A DNA stretch of 53,675 nt from Gammaproteobacteria bacterium. GTDB taxonomy: Bacteria > Pseudomonadota > Gammaproteobacteria > Chromatiales > Chromatiaceae. Made by a program: the position numbers and the translations under genes. Numbering within the stretch: position 1 is the stretch's first letter; every line of letters begins with the position of its first letter. The notes under the pieces are model-generated. The model was not told the origin of the DNA. It worked only from the letters and a program-made list of their open reading frames with translations, and did no database searches. Location: assembly GCA_024275295.1 (NCBI GenBank), contig JAJRZI010000030.1, positions 1-53,675 on the forward strand, written 5' to 3'. This document shows positions 1-14,302 of the stretch, one piece after another.

Positions 1-68
1 AACTGTTCTTTGCGGGTCTTCTTGCGGAATTTCTCGAAGTTAGTATCGGCAAAGGTTTGTTGGCGCAT
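1..68 (-). CDS. IS5-family transposase, N-terminal fragment
   Basis: Only the first 22 codons are present, because the gene leaves the window at base 1. The translation begins MRQQTFADTNFEKFRKKTRK, a start very like those of IS5-group DDE transposases (an MRQ-TFAD stretch followed by FEK-RK-TRKEQ). The catalytic DDE core would be outside the window. The assignment rests on this N-terminal signature alone, plus the terminal-repeat-like sequence upstream of the start. Whether the full transposase is intact is unknown. Confidence 0.6.
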   Translation of the reverse strand, partial: MRQQTFADTNFEKFRKKTRKEQ

Positions 69-136
69 GTCAGATTCTAGCGTTCTTAGGAGGATGCGGT
101 ATTATCGCTCAAAATACGGAATTAATCAGAGGTTCC
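1..136 (-). mobile_element. Partial IS5-type insertion sequence, left end
   Basis: The minus strand from 68 down to 1 reads as the start of a transposase, and the sequence upstream of it ends in a plausible terminal repeat. On the minus strand the element would begin GGAACCTCTGATTAATTC at 136-119. The bases beside it, TTAA at 137-140, fit the YTAR target duplication typical of the IS5 group. The other end lies outside the window, so the inverted repeat and the duplication cannot be confirmed. The end lies about 70 bases before dapC, so the element may affect dapC transcription. Confidence 0.6.
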
Positions 137-204
137 TTAACCATTTGGCCGCCCATAGGGGATGCCCTATACTACGCGCCTTTCCAACAAGTAAAATGGC
201 ATCT

Positions 205-1401
205 ATGAATCCGGATCTGGGTCAACTCCAGCCCTACCCCTTTGAAAAGCTGGCTGCGCTGAAAGAGGGCGTCTCACCATCAACGGCATTGGAGCATATT
301 GCACTCTCCATTGGTGAACCCAAACACCCTACACCCGGCTTCATTACCGAGGCGGTGCTGGCGCATCTGCATGGACTCTCCGGCTACCCAACCACCAAAG
401 GTATCCTGGAGCTGCGCCAGGCTATCGCCAACTGGCTAATTCACCGTTTTAAACTGCCTGAACAGGCTATTGATCCAGAAACGCAGGTACTGCCGGTAAA
501 CGGCACCCGTGAGGCACTGTTCGCCTTTGCACAGGCCGCAATAGATCGAACCAAAGATCCACTGGTGCTGATGCCAAACCCCTTTTACCAAATCTACGAA
601 GGTGCAACCCTGCTGGCAGGGGCAACGCCTTATTATCTGCCCTGCACAGCTGATTCCGGCTTTTCACCTGACTTTGAAGCTGTGGAGGACGCCACCTGGG
701 ATCGTTGCCAGCTGCTCTATCTCTGTTCACCCCATAATCCAACCGGCGCAGTCATCGGCATCCCCACGCTGCAGCGATTGATTGATCTGGCAGAGAGGCA
801 CAATTTCATCATCGCGGCAGACGAATGCTACTCAGAGATCTACCCCGATGAAGCCCACCCACCTGCTGGCCTGCTACAGGCCGCCACAGAGATGGGCAAT
901 AGCGATTATCGACACTGTGTGGTATTCAACAGCCTATCCAAACGCTCCAATGCGCCAGGATTGCGGTCAGGTTTCGTGGCCGGTGATGCCACCCTTCTCA
1001 GCCAGTTTTACCGCTACCGCACCTACCACGGCTGCGTCATGCCACTGCCAACCCAGGCGGCCAGCATCAAGGCATGGGGTGATGAAAATCACGTCATAAA
1101 GAACCGCACACTCTACCGTGAAAAATTCAATGCAGTATTGAATATACTGGCAAGCAACCTTGAAATAGATCAGCCAGATGCCGGCTTCTATCTCTGGCCC
1201 AAGACGCCCACCCCCGACCCCGATTTTGCCCAAGAGCTTTTTGCACAGCAGAACGTTACCGTTGTACCGGGCAGCTATCTCTCCCGCGAGATCAATGGTA
1301 TTAACCCGGGCCGGAACAGAGTACGCATGGCCTTGGTTGCACCACTGGATGAATGTATCGATGCGGCACAACGCATTAAGCATTATATTGAACTAATCTA
1401 A
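205..1401 (+). CDS. dapC: Succinyldiaminopimelate transaminase (DapC)
   Basis: This cytoplasmic PLP enzyme makes N-succinyl-LL-diaminopimelate from N-succinyl-2-amino-6-ketopimelate, using glutamate as amino donor, in lysine and peptidoglycan synthesis. From the chosen start the product is 398 residues, normal for DapC. The fold-type I aminotransferase motifs are visible: CSPHNPTG at about 174-181, the PLP-contacting Asp in AADECY near 206, and the PLP lysine in SLSKRS at about 246 followed by GLRSGF. The start at 205 gives the family-typical opening [16 protein letters not shown]. The frame is open back to base 10, but that extension is unrelated IS-end sequence. An ATG at 196 is an alternative. 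dapD follows after 23 bases and dapE is close by, so the three genes form a succinylase-branch cluster. Confidence 0.92.
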   Translation: MNPDLGQLQPYPFEKLAALKEGVSPSTALEHIALSIGEPKHPTPGFITEAVLAHLHGLSGYPTTKGILELRQAIANWLIHRFKLPEQAIDPETQVLPVNGTREALFAFAQAAIDRTKDPLVLMPNPFYQIYEGATLLAGATPYYLPCTADSGFSPDFEAVEDATWDRCQLLYLCSPHNPTGAVIGIPTLQRLIDLAERHNFIIAADECYSEIYPDEAHPPAGLLQAATEMGNSDYRHCVVFNSLSKRSNAPGLRSGFVAGDATLLSQFYRYRTYHGCVMPLPTQAASIKAWGDENHVIKNRTLYREKFNAVLNILASNLEIDQPDAGFYLWPKTPTPDPDFAQELFAQQNVTVVPGSYLSREINGINPGRNRVRMALVAPLDECIDAAQRIKHYIELI

Positions 1402-1424
1402 ATACAACCCAACTGGAGACAGAC

Positions 1425-2246
1425 ATGACCGACACCCAAGCGATTATCGAAGAGGCATTTGAAAGCCGTGCCAACATCAATCCTCGCACCGTTGACACTC
1501 AGGTACGAGACACCGTTATCGCTGCTATCGATCAGCTAGACAGCGGCGAGATCCGGGTATCTGAGAAAATTGATGGCGAATGGATCGTCAATGACTGGGT
1601 GAAAAAGGCTGTGCTGCTCTCTTTCTGCATCACCGATAACGAATTTATGAAGGGTGGCTTTACCAACTACTACGATAAGGTCGAATCCAAATATGCGGAT
1701 CACTGCTCACGCTCCTTTCGTGAACAGGGTGTGCGTGTCGTGCCTCCAGCCACAGCTCGCAAGGGTAGTTACATCGCCCCTGGCGTTGTGCTGATGCCCA
1801 GCTATGTCAACATCGGTGCCTATGTCGATAGCGGCACCATGGTCGATACCTGGGCCACAGTCGGCTCCTGCGCCCAGATCGGCAAAAACGTACACCTCTC
1901 GGGCGGCGCAGGTATCGGTGGCGTGCTGGAGCCTCTACAGGCCACGCCCACCATCATCGAAGATAACTGCTTCATCGGCGCTCGCTCTGAGATTGTAGAG
2001 GGCGTTATCGTTGAAGAGGGTTCCGTCATCTCCATGGGTGTATTCATTGGCCAAAGCACCAAAATCTACAATCGGGAGACCGGCGAGATCACCTATGGTC
2101 GCGTACCTGCTGGCTCTGTTGTCGTCGCTGGCAGCCTGCCATCCAAGGATGGTGCATACAGCCTGAACTGCGCTGTCATCGTTAAGCAGGTTGATGAAAA
2201 GACCCGTGGCAAGGTTACCCTCAACGAACTGTTGCGAATCGACTAA
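1425..2246 (+). CDS. dapD: Tetrahydrodipicolinate N-succinyltransferase (DapD)
   Basis: Transfers succinyl from succinyl-CoA to tetrahydrodipicolinate, the first committed step of the succinylase route to diaminopimelate; it is a cytoplasmic trimer. The 273-residue length is standard. The N-terminal helical part (residues 1 to about 100) is followed by a left-handed beta-helix of hexapeptide repeats, seen as regular I/V-G-x-x-x-x spacing from about 110 to 240. The segment [11 protein letters not shown] is typical of the family. A GGAG-like ribosome site lies just before the ATG. It lies 23 bases behind dapC, so the two are probably cotranscribed. A strong hairpin follows the stop. Confidence 0.95.
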   Translation: MTDTQAIIEEAFESRANINPRTVDTQVRDTVIAAIDQLDSGEIRVSEKIDGEWIVNDWVKKAVLLSFCITDNEFMKGGFTNYYDKVESKYADHCSRSFREQGVRVVPPATARKGSYIAPGVVLMPSYVNIGAYVDSGTMVDTWATVGSCAQIGKNVHLSGGAGIGGVLEPLQATPTIIEDNCFIGARSEIVEGVIVEEGSVISMGVFIGQSTKIYNRETGEITYGRVPAGSVVVAGSLPSKDGAYSLNCAVIVKQVDEKTRGKVTLNELLRID

Positions 2247-2261
2247 ATCTATCGTTTAGTG

Positions 2262-2291
2262 TTTGGGGAGAGGCATAGATCTCTCCCCAAA
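2262..2291. terminator. Hairpin between dapD and dapE
   Basis: A perfect 11-bp stem, TTTGGGGAGAG pairing with CTCTCCCCAAA, has an 8-base loop and starts 15 bases after the dapD stop. There is no clean T-run directly after the stem (it continues AACATGCC). It may therefore act as an attenuator or mRNA-stabilising structure rather than a full terminator, with some transcription reaching dapE. Confidence 0.55.
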
Positions 2292-2341
2292 ACATGCCTC
2301 CACATTGGCTTTTTTAAAACCCAATACCAAGACCTATTCTA

Positions 2342-3469
2342 ATGTCAGCCACCCTCCTCCTTGCTACTGAACTGATCAGCCGCACCTCCATCACACCAGA
2401 GGATGCAGGCTGCCAAGCACTCATGATCAAACGCCTGGAGGCCATTGGTTTCAAGGTTGAGAAACTACACTTTGGTGATGTTGACAATTTCTGGGCTAGA
2501 CGTGGCACCGAGGCACCTCTATTTGTCTTTGCCGGTCATACCGATGTTGTCCCAGCTGGCAATCTGGATAAATGGGATTCAGACCCATTCCAACCCGAAA
2601 TCCGTGATGGCCGACTATTTGGCCGTGGGGCTGCCGATATGAAAGGTAGCCTGGCCGCCATGGTTACAGCCTGTGAAGCCTTTATACAAGAAAACCCAGA
2701 TCACAAAGGCTCCATTGGTTTTCTCATCACCAGCGATGAAGAGGGGCCCGCAGTCAACGGCACAGTGAAGATCGTGGAAACCCTGGAAGCCCGCAACGAA
2801 AAAATCGACTACTGCCTGGTTGGCGAGCCCTCCAGCAGTCAGCAGTTAGGGGACACCGTTAAACATGGCCGACGTGGTTCTCTGCACGGATTTCTGACCA
2901 TACATGGCAAGCAGGGACATATTGCCTATCAGCATCTGGCCAACAACCCACTGCATGCCTTTGCGCCGATATTGATGCAGCTTTGCGCTGAAGAGTGGTG
3001 TGGAGGCAACCATCACTTTCCCGCTACCGGCTTTCAAATCTACCATCTGGATCATGGCACAGGTGCAGAAAATATCGTACCCGGAGAGTTTGAGATGCGA
3101 TTTAATTTTCGCTTCTCTACAGAACTGACGCCTGAATCCATTGAAACCCGCATGCGGGAGATACTGAATCAGGGGGATTTTGAGTACACACTGGATTGGA
3201 AACTATCCGGCCAGCCATTCCTGACGGCAACAGGTGAGCTGCTGGATGCCACTGTAGCATCAATACAGGAGGTCACCGGAAAGGCTCCCGAACTCTCCAC
3301 CGCTGGCGGCACCTCCGATGGGCGCTTCATTGCACCAACATGGGCGCAGGTACTGGAGCTTGGCCCACTGAATGCAACCATCCATCAGGTCAATGAATGT
3401 GTTGCCGTTGAAGACCTGGAAAAACTATCAAAGATCTACCAAGGGATTTTAAGTAAGTTACTCGACTAA
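2342..3469 (+). CDS. dapE: Succinyl-diaminopimelate desuccinylase (DapE)
   Basis: A zinc-dependent M20-family hydrolase that releases succinate from N-succinyl-LL-diaminopimelate, producing LL-diaminopimelate for lysine and cell wall. The 375-residue length matches the family. Metal ligands and catalytic residues are visible: His66 and Asp68 in GHTDVVP, Asp99 in GRGAADMKG, the Glu pair in TSDEEGP at about 133-134, and the late His in ATIHQVNE. The dimerisation domain occupies about 180-290. The ribosome site before ATG 2342 is weak. The gene converges on the chemoreceptor gene with only a few bases between the stops and no obvious terminator. Confidence 0.95.
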   Translation: MSATLLLATELISRTSITPEDAGCQALMIKRLEAIGFKVEKLHFGDVDNFWARRGTEAPLFVFAGHTDVVPAGNLDKWDSDPFQPEIRDGRLFGRGAADMKGSLAAMVTACEAFIQENPDHKGSIGFLITSDEEGPAVNGTVKIVETLEARNEKIDYCLVGEPSSSQQLGDTVKHGRRGSLHGFLTIHGKQGHIAYQHLANNPLHAFAPILMQLCAEEWCGGNHHFPATGFQIYHLDHGTGAENIVPGEFEMRFNFRFSTELTPESIETRMREILNQGDFEYTLDWKLSGQPFLTATGELLDATVASIQEVTGKAPELSTAGGTSDGRFIAPTWAQVLELGPLNATIHQVNECVAVEDLEKLSKIYQGILSKLLD

Positions 3470-3476
3470 CAAGCCA

Positions 3477-5678
3477 CTATCCAGCTATTTTGAAAAAACC
3501 CATTAACTTACTCATCTCCTGCGTTTCATCACTCATTGAGACAGATGCAGCTGAGGTCTCTTCAGCCAGAGCTGCATTCTGCTGCGTTAGCTGATCCATA
3601 CTGGTTACTGCCATATTGACCTGATCTATCCCTTCAGACTGCTCTGCACTTGCAGCTGCAATCTCAGAAATCAACCCACCAACATCAGCAACAATGGTTA
3701 CAATTTCACTGAGCGTTTTGCCCGACTCATCTACCAGTTCTGATCCAATCACAACTTTACTTTCACTATCCTGAATCAACTCTTTAATCTCTTTTGCGGC
3801 TGTAGCGCTTCTACCTGCCAGATTTCGAACCTCTGAGGCCACAACGGCAAAACCACGCCCCTGCTCACCTGCACGCGCCGCCTCTACTGATGCATTAAGC
3901 GCCAATAGATTGGTCTGAAACGCAATCTCATCAATAACACCTATGATCTCTGATATCTTGCGGCTGGAATTACTAATGTCCCTCATCGCATCCACCGCTC
4001 TGTTCACTACCGTACCACCCTGTTCCGCAAGCTCTCTTGCATTACTGGCAACCTTATTTGCCTGCTTTGCATTTCCGGCATTATTTTTTACTGTGGAGGT
4101 GAGCTCTTCCATGCTGGCTGCCGTCTCTTCAAGACTACTCGCCTGCTGTTCTGTTCGGCTAGAGAGACTATTGTTGCCAGATACAATCTCTCCAGATGAG
4201 GTGGCAATTGATTCAGTGGATTGTCTGAGTTGTGCCAGTACATCATTCAGCCTGGAGATTGTCCCGTTTACATCTGTTTTAACCTTATCAAATACACCCT
4301 GATAGTTATTGGTTATTGGCTTGGTCAAATCACCATTTGATATTCTATCCATGGACTGGGCAATATCAGCAAATGCATTATCAATGACATCAATCAAGGT
4401 ATTAATGCCACCGCATAGATCTCTAAAGAAGCCCTCTTTACCTGTCATATCCACACGACTGGAGAGATCTCCAACCTGTGCTGCACTTACAATCCTGTCT
4501 ATCTCTTTTTCTACCCCCACCTCAGCTGTCCTGTCTCTCCATTCCACAGCCGTACCCAAGCGACGGCCACTAGCGTCAATACCCGGATTGGCAATAATTC
4601 TTAATGTACGCCCACCCACTAATATTTCCGTCTGATAGACAGATAATAGATTTGCCAGCATATCCCGCTGCTTGGAGGGTGTTTTATGAAAGGTATCAAT
4701 CGATGCACCAAGCAGTGCACTTGCATCAAAATCGGGAAGATCCTGGCGAATATCCGCTTCTGCATCATGAAACAGCTCTTTTGCCGTCTTATTCAGATAG
4801 ATGATATTGCATTCCGGGTCGGCCATCATGACAGAGGTTGAAACATTATCCAGGGCTGTTTTTATACGCATTGATGCCGCTGCCTGCTCTCTGGCATCCA
4901 TAACATCAAAGCCCAATTTTATCTGTGTCATCTTAATCACTTCCTGAAGCGTACCAAACTCATCCTGCCGATTAACATCCACCCAGTCAAAATAGTTGCC
5001 ATCAGCAATTTGACGCAGTTTTTGGTTAACGTAGGAAAATGGTTTGGTAATACGAACAGAGAGCATTAGACCTGCCACAAGCGTAATAGCTGCCAGTACA
5101 CCCGCAGTAACCATAAGCGTACTGCTTGCAACACCTGCCGACACCATATAGCTCAACAAAGAAAAACCAGCAGCTGCAAAAATAACCAACGCATTGGTTA
5201 GCCATCTGATTTTCAGTGCTTTAATTGCAACCAGTAACTTTCCCACTCCTTTTGGCTCAAGCGAGGCCTGTTTTGCATTTATCTTTGCATATAGCCCTTC
5301 TGCAGCACTAATCTCCGCTTTGGATGGAATCGTACGGACTGACATATAGCCCACGCACTTGCCATTTTCATACAGCGGTGTCACATTGGCTTTCACCCAA
5401 TAAAAATCGCCACTTTTGCAACGATTCTTAACAATTCCAGTCCAAGTCCGCCCGGATGCAACAGTATCCCAAAGATCCTTAAACGCCTCTGGCGGCATAT
5501 CTGGATGACGAATAATGTTGTGGTTTTTGCCGATGAGTTCACCTTCATGAAAACCTGAGATTTCAATAAAATCACGGTTACAATAGGTAATAGTACCTTT
5601 CAGATCTGTCTTGGAGACAAGAATAGACCCCTCCTTCATGAACTGTTCTTTAGCAGTAACCGGTAGATTGACTTTCAT
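3477..5678 (-). CDS. PAS-HAMP methyl-accepting chemotaxis protein, Aer-like
   Basis: A 733-residue signal transducer of chemotaxis or energy taxis that would control a CheA kinase. In order: an Aer-type PAS domain (about 20-120, with [13 protein letters not shown] and a W-G-KN segment), two close membrane segments (about 155-205), HAMP (about 205-255), a second PAS-like domain (about 270-385), a further HAMP-like linker, and a cytoplasmic signalling domain (about 500-720) with the conserved hairpin tip ([20 protein letters not shown]). There is no periplasmic sensor domain, so the signal is probably intracellular, such as redox state. A GAGGAAA ribosome site precedes the start. No FliA-type promoter was recognised upstream and no other chemotaxis gene is nearby, so this is an orphan receptor. 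Confidence 0.93.
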   Translation of the reverse strand: MKVNLPVTAKEQFMKEGSILVSKTDLKGTITYCNRDFIEISGFHEGELIGKNHNIIRHPDMPPEAFKDLWDTVASGRTWTGIVKNRCKSGDFYWVKANVTPLYENGKCVGYMSVRTIPSKAEISAAEGLYAKINAKQASLEPKGVGKLLVAIKALKIRWLTNALVIFAAAGFSLLSYMVSAGVASSTLMVTAGVLAAITLVAGLMLSVRITKPFSYVNQKLRQIADGNYFDWVDVNRQDEFGTLQEVIKMTQIKLGFDVMDAREQAAASMRIKTALDNVSTSVMMADPECNIIYLNKTAKELFHDAEADIRQDLPDFDASALLGASIDTFHKTPSKQRDMLANLLSVYQTEILVGGRTLRIIANPGIDASGRRLGTAVEWRDRTAEVGVEKEIDRIVSAAQVGDLSSRVDMTGKEGFFRDLCGGINTLIDVIDNAFADIAQSMDRISNGDLTKPITNNYQGVFDKVKTDVNGTISRLNDVLAQLRQSTESIATSSGEIVSGNNSLSSRTEQQASSLEETAASMEELTSTVKNNAGNAKQANKVASNARELAEQGGTVVNRAVDAMRDISNSSRKISEIIGVIDEIAFQTNLLALNASVEAARAGEQGRGFAVVASEVRNLAGRSATAAKEIKELIQDSESKVVIGSELVDESGKTLSEIVTIVADVGGLISEIAAASAEQSEGIDQVNMAVTSMDQLTQQNAALAEETSAASVSMSDETQEMSKLMGFFKIAG

Positions 5679-7753
<2,075 letters not shown>

Positions 7754-8023
7754 GCTTTAGAAGCCTGAAAACCCACATAGCTCAAGAACAACCAGAGCAC
7801 ACCACAGATCTGGCGCCACAAATATATTATCCAATGTTTTCAATAAAATACCTGTGCTTTACACCTATCACAATTCATTAACCTGCCGCCTGAAATATGG
7901 GTAATATTCAAATCATCTTTAGACAGATAATAAAGCTTAATTTTCTCATATAGATGCCGCTAGATTTCTAAACCAACCGGCAGATAAAAACCAAAAACCC
8001 GATCCATAGGCAGCAGTACACAT

Positions 8024-9775
8024 ATGCAAGGCACACAACTTACCTCATCAACAAAGCCATCTGACCAACAATCAATCGGCTTGGCCTTAATAGCAGACGA
8101 TGAGCTATCCAATCGCATAGTCCTTAACGCTCTCCTGAAAAAAATGGGATACACCACCATCCAGGCGGTAAATGGTGCAGAAGCAGTTGAGCGTTTTAAA
8201 GAGAATCAACCCGATATTATTTTTATGGATATTATGATGCCAGTCATGGATGGCTTTGATTCCACCATCCAGATTAAGGCACTCTGCGGCGATACATTTG
8301 TACCCATTATTTTTCTAACCGCAATGACAGATGAAAAGGCGCTTGCCCGTTGCGTAGAGGTCGGTGGCGATGACTTTCTAACCAAACCATTCAATCACAC
8401 CGTCCTTAAATCAAAGATTAAGGCAATGGAGCGAATTCGCAATCTTCATCGCGAAGTAGTGATGCTTTTAGATCAAAGACAACACGAAGAAGAAATTGCT
8501 GAAAAAATATTTAGTGGCGCCGTGATAACCGGCAATGTAATGCCGGAAAAACTCAAATCACTCATGCGCCCTGCTGCAGTTTTCAGTGGCGATGTGCTTT
8601 TGACAGCATACGCACCCAATGGTGATCTTAATGTATTACTGGGTGACTTTACCGGACATGGGCTATCAGCAGCACTTGGCGCACTACCTGTATCTGAAAC
8701 CTTTCGTGCCATGACCGTTAAGGGGTTTTCTGTAGATCAAATTCTCAATTAGATTAACCGAAAACTACATGCCTTGCTACCCACAGGCATGTTCATGGCA
8801 GCACAATTTATTCGCATTAATCACACCATGGAGAGCATGACACTCTGTTGTTGCGGCATGCCCGATATACTCATTACAAATGCAACAGGCACAGAGATAA
8901 AACACCGTATTCCATCTACCGGGCTGCCATTAGGTATTTTACCCGATGCTGATTACCTTCATTCCATATCAAGCATCACAGCTGACTTTGGGGATCGCGC
9001 CCTGCTGGCAAGCGATGGGGTAACAGAGGCCAGAAGCCCGGATGGAGAATATTTTGGTCATGAAAGACTGGAAAAGATACTCTCTCAAGGCTCAATTCAA
9101 GGAAGCATCGTTGAATCTATTGCGCATACCCTTGAGGAGCTTTGCCTTGATGCGCCTCAAGATGATGACATTAGCCTGGTAGAGGTTCCATTTATACCTG
9201 ATGTATTGGCTGTATTTGATAAAAAACAACCTCTGATCAGCCATAAAGCAGAAAGCCTGAAAGATGACTCAAACTCGCCCCATAACAGTCTAAAATTTGT
9301 TGTTACATTGGAAGGGCCACGCTTGTTGAAAATTGACCCTGTTCCGCTATTAATAAATCAGATACAAGAACTGGAGAGCTTAAAAGAACAGCGTAGAGTG
9401 ATTTTTACAATATTGAGCGAACTGTATATTAATGCACTTGACCATGGCATATTGAATATGAACTCTACACTTAAAGCCGAGCCGGGAGGGTTCACAACCT
9501 ACTTCACAGAACGCGAAAAAAGGCTCAAGGAATTATCCGATGGGCATATAACAATATCCATTCATAGCCACTTATTCCCAACAGGTGGTGAAATAGTCAT
9601 TCGGGTTGAAGACAGCGGCCCTGGCTTTGACTACAAAAATTATATCTCCAATATTCAAGCTGATTCATCTATCCCCAGTGGGCGCGGCCTCATGCTTACC
9701 AAGGAGCTATGCAAATCATTCATATATAGTGAGCCAGGAAATAAAGTAGAAGCCACCTATGCATGGGATGATTGA
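8024..9775 (+). pseudogene. Response regulator-PP2C phosphatase-ATPase, interrupted by TAG
   Basis: One continuous frame of 584 codons is cut by a single TAG at 8750-8752 (codon 243). Before the stop: a REC domain with the DD pair at 25-26, phospho-acceptor Asp69 (FMDIMMP) and Lys in LTKPF near 118, then the first half of a SpoIIE/RsbU-type PP2C domain (GDFTGHG). After it, in the same frame: the rest of PP2C (PTGMF, ASDGVTEAR, DDDISL) and a GHKL ATPase resembling anti-sigma kinases (ELYINALDHG near 475, EDSGPGF near 535). Intact proteins of this type dephosphorylate anti-sigma-factor antagonists in partner-switching pathways. Family proteins usually have an acidic residue at the stop position (ILxEINR), so GAG to TAG is the simplest change. 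As read, it would make a 242-residue REC plus half-phosphatase. Confidence 0.85.
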
Positions 9776-9936
9776 TTGACACACATGTAAAGACAGGTTT
9801 ACTGCATATATTTTGCACCTGTTATGTAACCCGGCACATCCAGCGCTTCACAAGCAACTTTCAAACATTGCTTCCCATTAAAGAATCTCACCATTTATAA
9901 TCACAGCTGGTTTTGAATATCTAACTGAGAAACACC

Positions 9937-10236
9937 ATGTACTATGCCATTACAGGAACCGATCAGGAAGAGAGTCTTGAAGCACGAATGAGTGCCCGTC
10001 CAGAGCATCTCAAACGCCTGGAAATATTGAGAGACGAAGGCCGCCTGCTACTGGCCGGCCCTTTTCCAGCTATCGACAGCGAAGACCCCGGGCCTACAGG
10101 CTTTACTGGCGGCCTGATCGTTGCAGAATTCCCAGACCTGGCATCGGCAAAAACATGGGCCGACCAGGACCCTTATGCACTAACTGGCGTCTATGCCAGC
10201 ATTACCGTCACTCCATTTAAAAAAGTACTACCCTAA
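9937..10236 (+). CDS. YciI-like protein
   Basis: A 99-residue single-domain protein of the YciI/YCII family, which folds like a dimeric ferredoxin-type barrel; members have uncertain catalytic roles. The start MYYAITG, the RPEHL segment with the conserved His, the GRLLLAGPFPA stretch and the late DPY match the family. The conserved His and the Asp of the DPY segment are thought to form the putative active site. It is followed after 18 bases by the parvulin lipoprotein and is probably cotranscribed with it. The substrate cannot be told from sequence. Confidence 0.85.
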   Translation: MYYAITGTDQEESLEARMSARPEHLKRLEILRDEGRLLLAGPFPAIDSEDPGPTGFTGGLIVAEFPDLASAKTWADQDPYALTGVYASITVTPFKKVLP

Positions 10237-10254
10237 ATCACAAGGAAACCATCC

Positions 10255-11226
10255 ATGCAATGCTCACTAAAGAAACTGATTGTATTAAGCATGACGCTGC
10301 TGCTTTCAGCCTGTAATGAGGGGACTGACTCCGTACCTCAGACTACAGCAAAAGCACCCACTGAGATTACAAATAAACAGCCAGCACCCCCACCGACAAC
10401 CCGTGAAACAGCTGCACCCACCACCGCACAAAAAGCCAGCCTTGACGATCCCAATGTGGTCGTGATTGTTAATGGCACCCCGGTAACAAAACCCATGTAT
10501 GCCGCTTTTCATCAGCAGTGGCGCCGAGCCAGACAAGGTGCAAAAGGAGATACACCACAAGAACAGATGGCCATACTCAATGAACTGGTCAATGCAATAC
10601 TGATAGTACAAAATGCAGAAGCACAAGGCTTCGACAAAAAACCTGAAGTAGCTGAACTCTTAAACCTACTGCGTATACGTGCACTTGCTGAGATGTCTAT
10701 TGCCAATTTCGTGCAGCAACAACAGATATCTGATGATGACTTAAAGGCGTTCTATGATAAGCGCTACGGTGGCAAGCAACAGCAGGAATTTAAGGCACGG
10801 CACATTCTTTTAAAATCAGAATGTGATGCCAAAGCTGTTATCAAAGAACTGGATGGCGGGGCAGATTTTACCGAGCTGGCCAAAACCAGATCAACCGGCC
10901 CATCTGCATCCCAGGGAGGCGACCTTGGATGGTTTGACTCTACACAGATGGTCAAGCCTTTTGCTGAGGCCGTTATGGCAATGGAAAACGGGGCACACTC
11001 AACCGCACCCGTTAAAACCCAGTTCGGCTGGCATGTCATCCTTCGGGAAGATGCTCGTGAAGCCTCACCTCCCGCCTTAGAAGATGTGCAGAATGCCCTA
11101 ATGGATGGAAAGCGCCGCGAACTGGTTATGTCATACCTGACTGAACTGCGCAAAAAAGCAGACATCCAGGTGAGGCCTCCTGCTCAGAAATCTGGCGACA
11201 TCAATACAACAACGTCAAAGCCATAA
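10255..11226 (+). CDS. Lipoprotein peptidyl-prolyl cis-trans isomerase (parvulin)
   Basis: A 323-residue lipoprotein likely to assist folding of exported proteins at the periplasmic side of a membrane. The lipobox LLSAC places the lipidated Cys at residue 20. A Pro/Thr-rich linker (about 22-62) is followed by a SurA/PrsA-like N-terminal helical part (about 65-170) and a parvulin domain (about 175-270) with the family signatures ARHILLKSE, GGDLGWF and TQFGWHVI. The C-terminal helix returns to the chaperone part. The gene ends in a convergent hairpin shared with ligA. Confidence 0.92.
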   Translation: MQCSLKKLIVLSMTLLLSACNEGTDSVPQTTAKAPTEITNKQPAPPPTTRETAAPTTAQKASLDDPNVVVIVNGTPVTKPMYAAFHQQWRRARQGAKGDTPQEQMAILNELVNAILIVQNAEAQGFDKKPEVAELLNLLRIRALAEMSIANFVQQQQISDDDLKAFYDKRYGGKQQQEFKARHILLKSECDAKAVIKELDGGADFTELAKTRSTGPSASQGGDLGWFDSTQMVKPFAEAVMAMENGAHSTAPVKTQFGWHVILREDAREASPPALEDVQNALMDGKRRELVMSYLTELRKKADIQVRPPAQKSGDINTTTSKP

Positions 11227-11236
11227 ATCACAATAT

Positions 11237-14288
<3,052 letters not shown>

Positions 14289-14302
14289 TTATCTCAACTC
14301 AA

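Noticed and set aside
10-204. N-terminal extension of dapC
   Set aside because: The extra 65 residues come from IS-end sequence and have no DapC likeness; the family-typical start is at 205.
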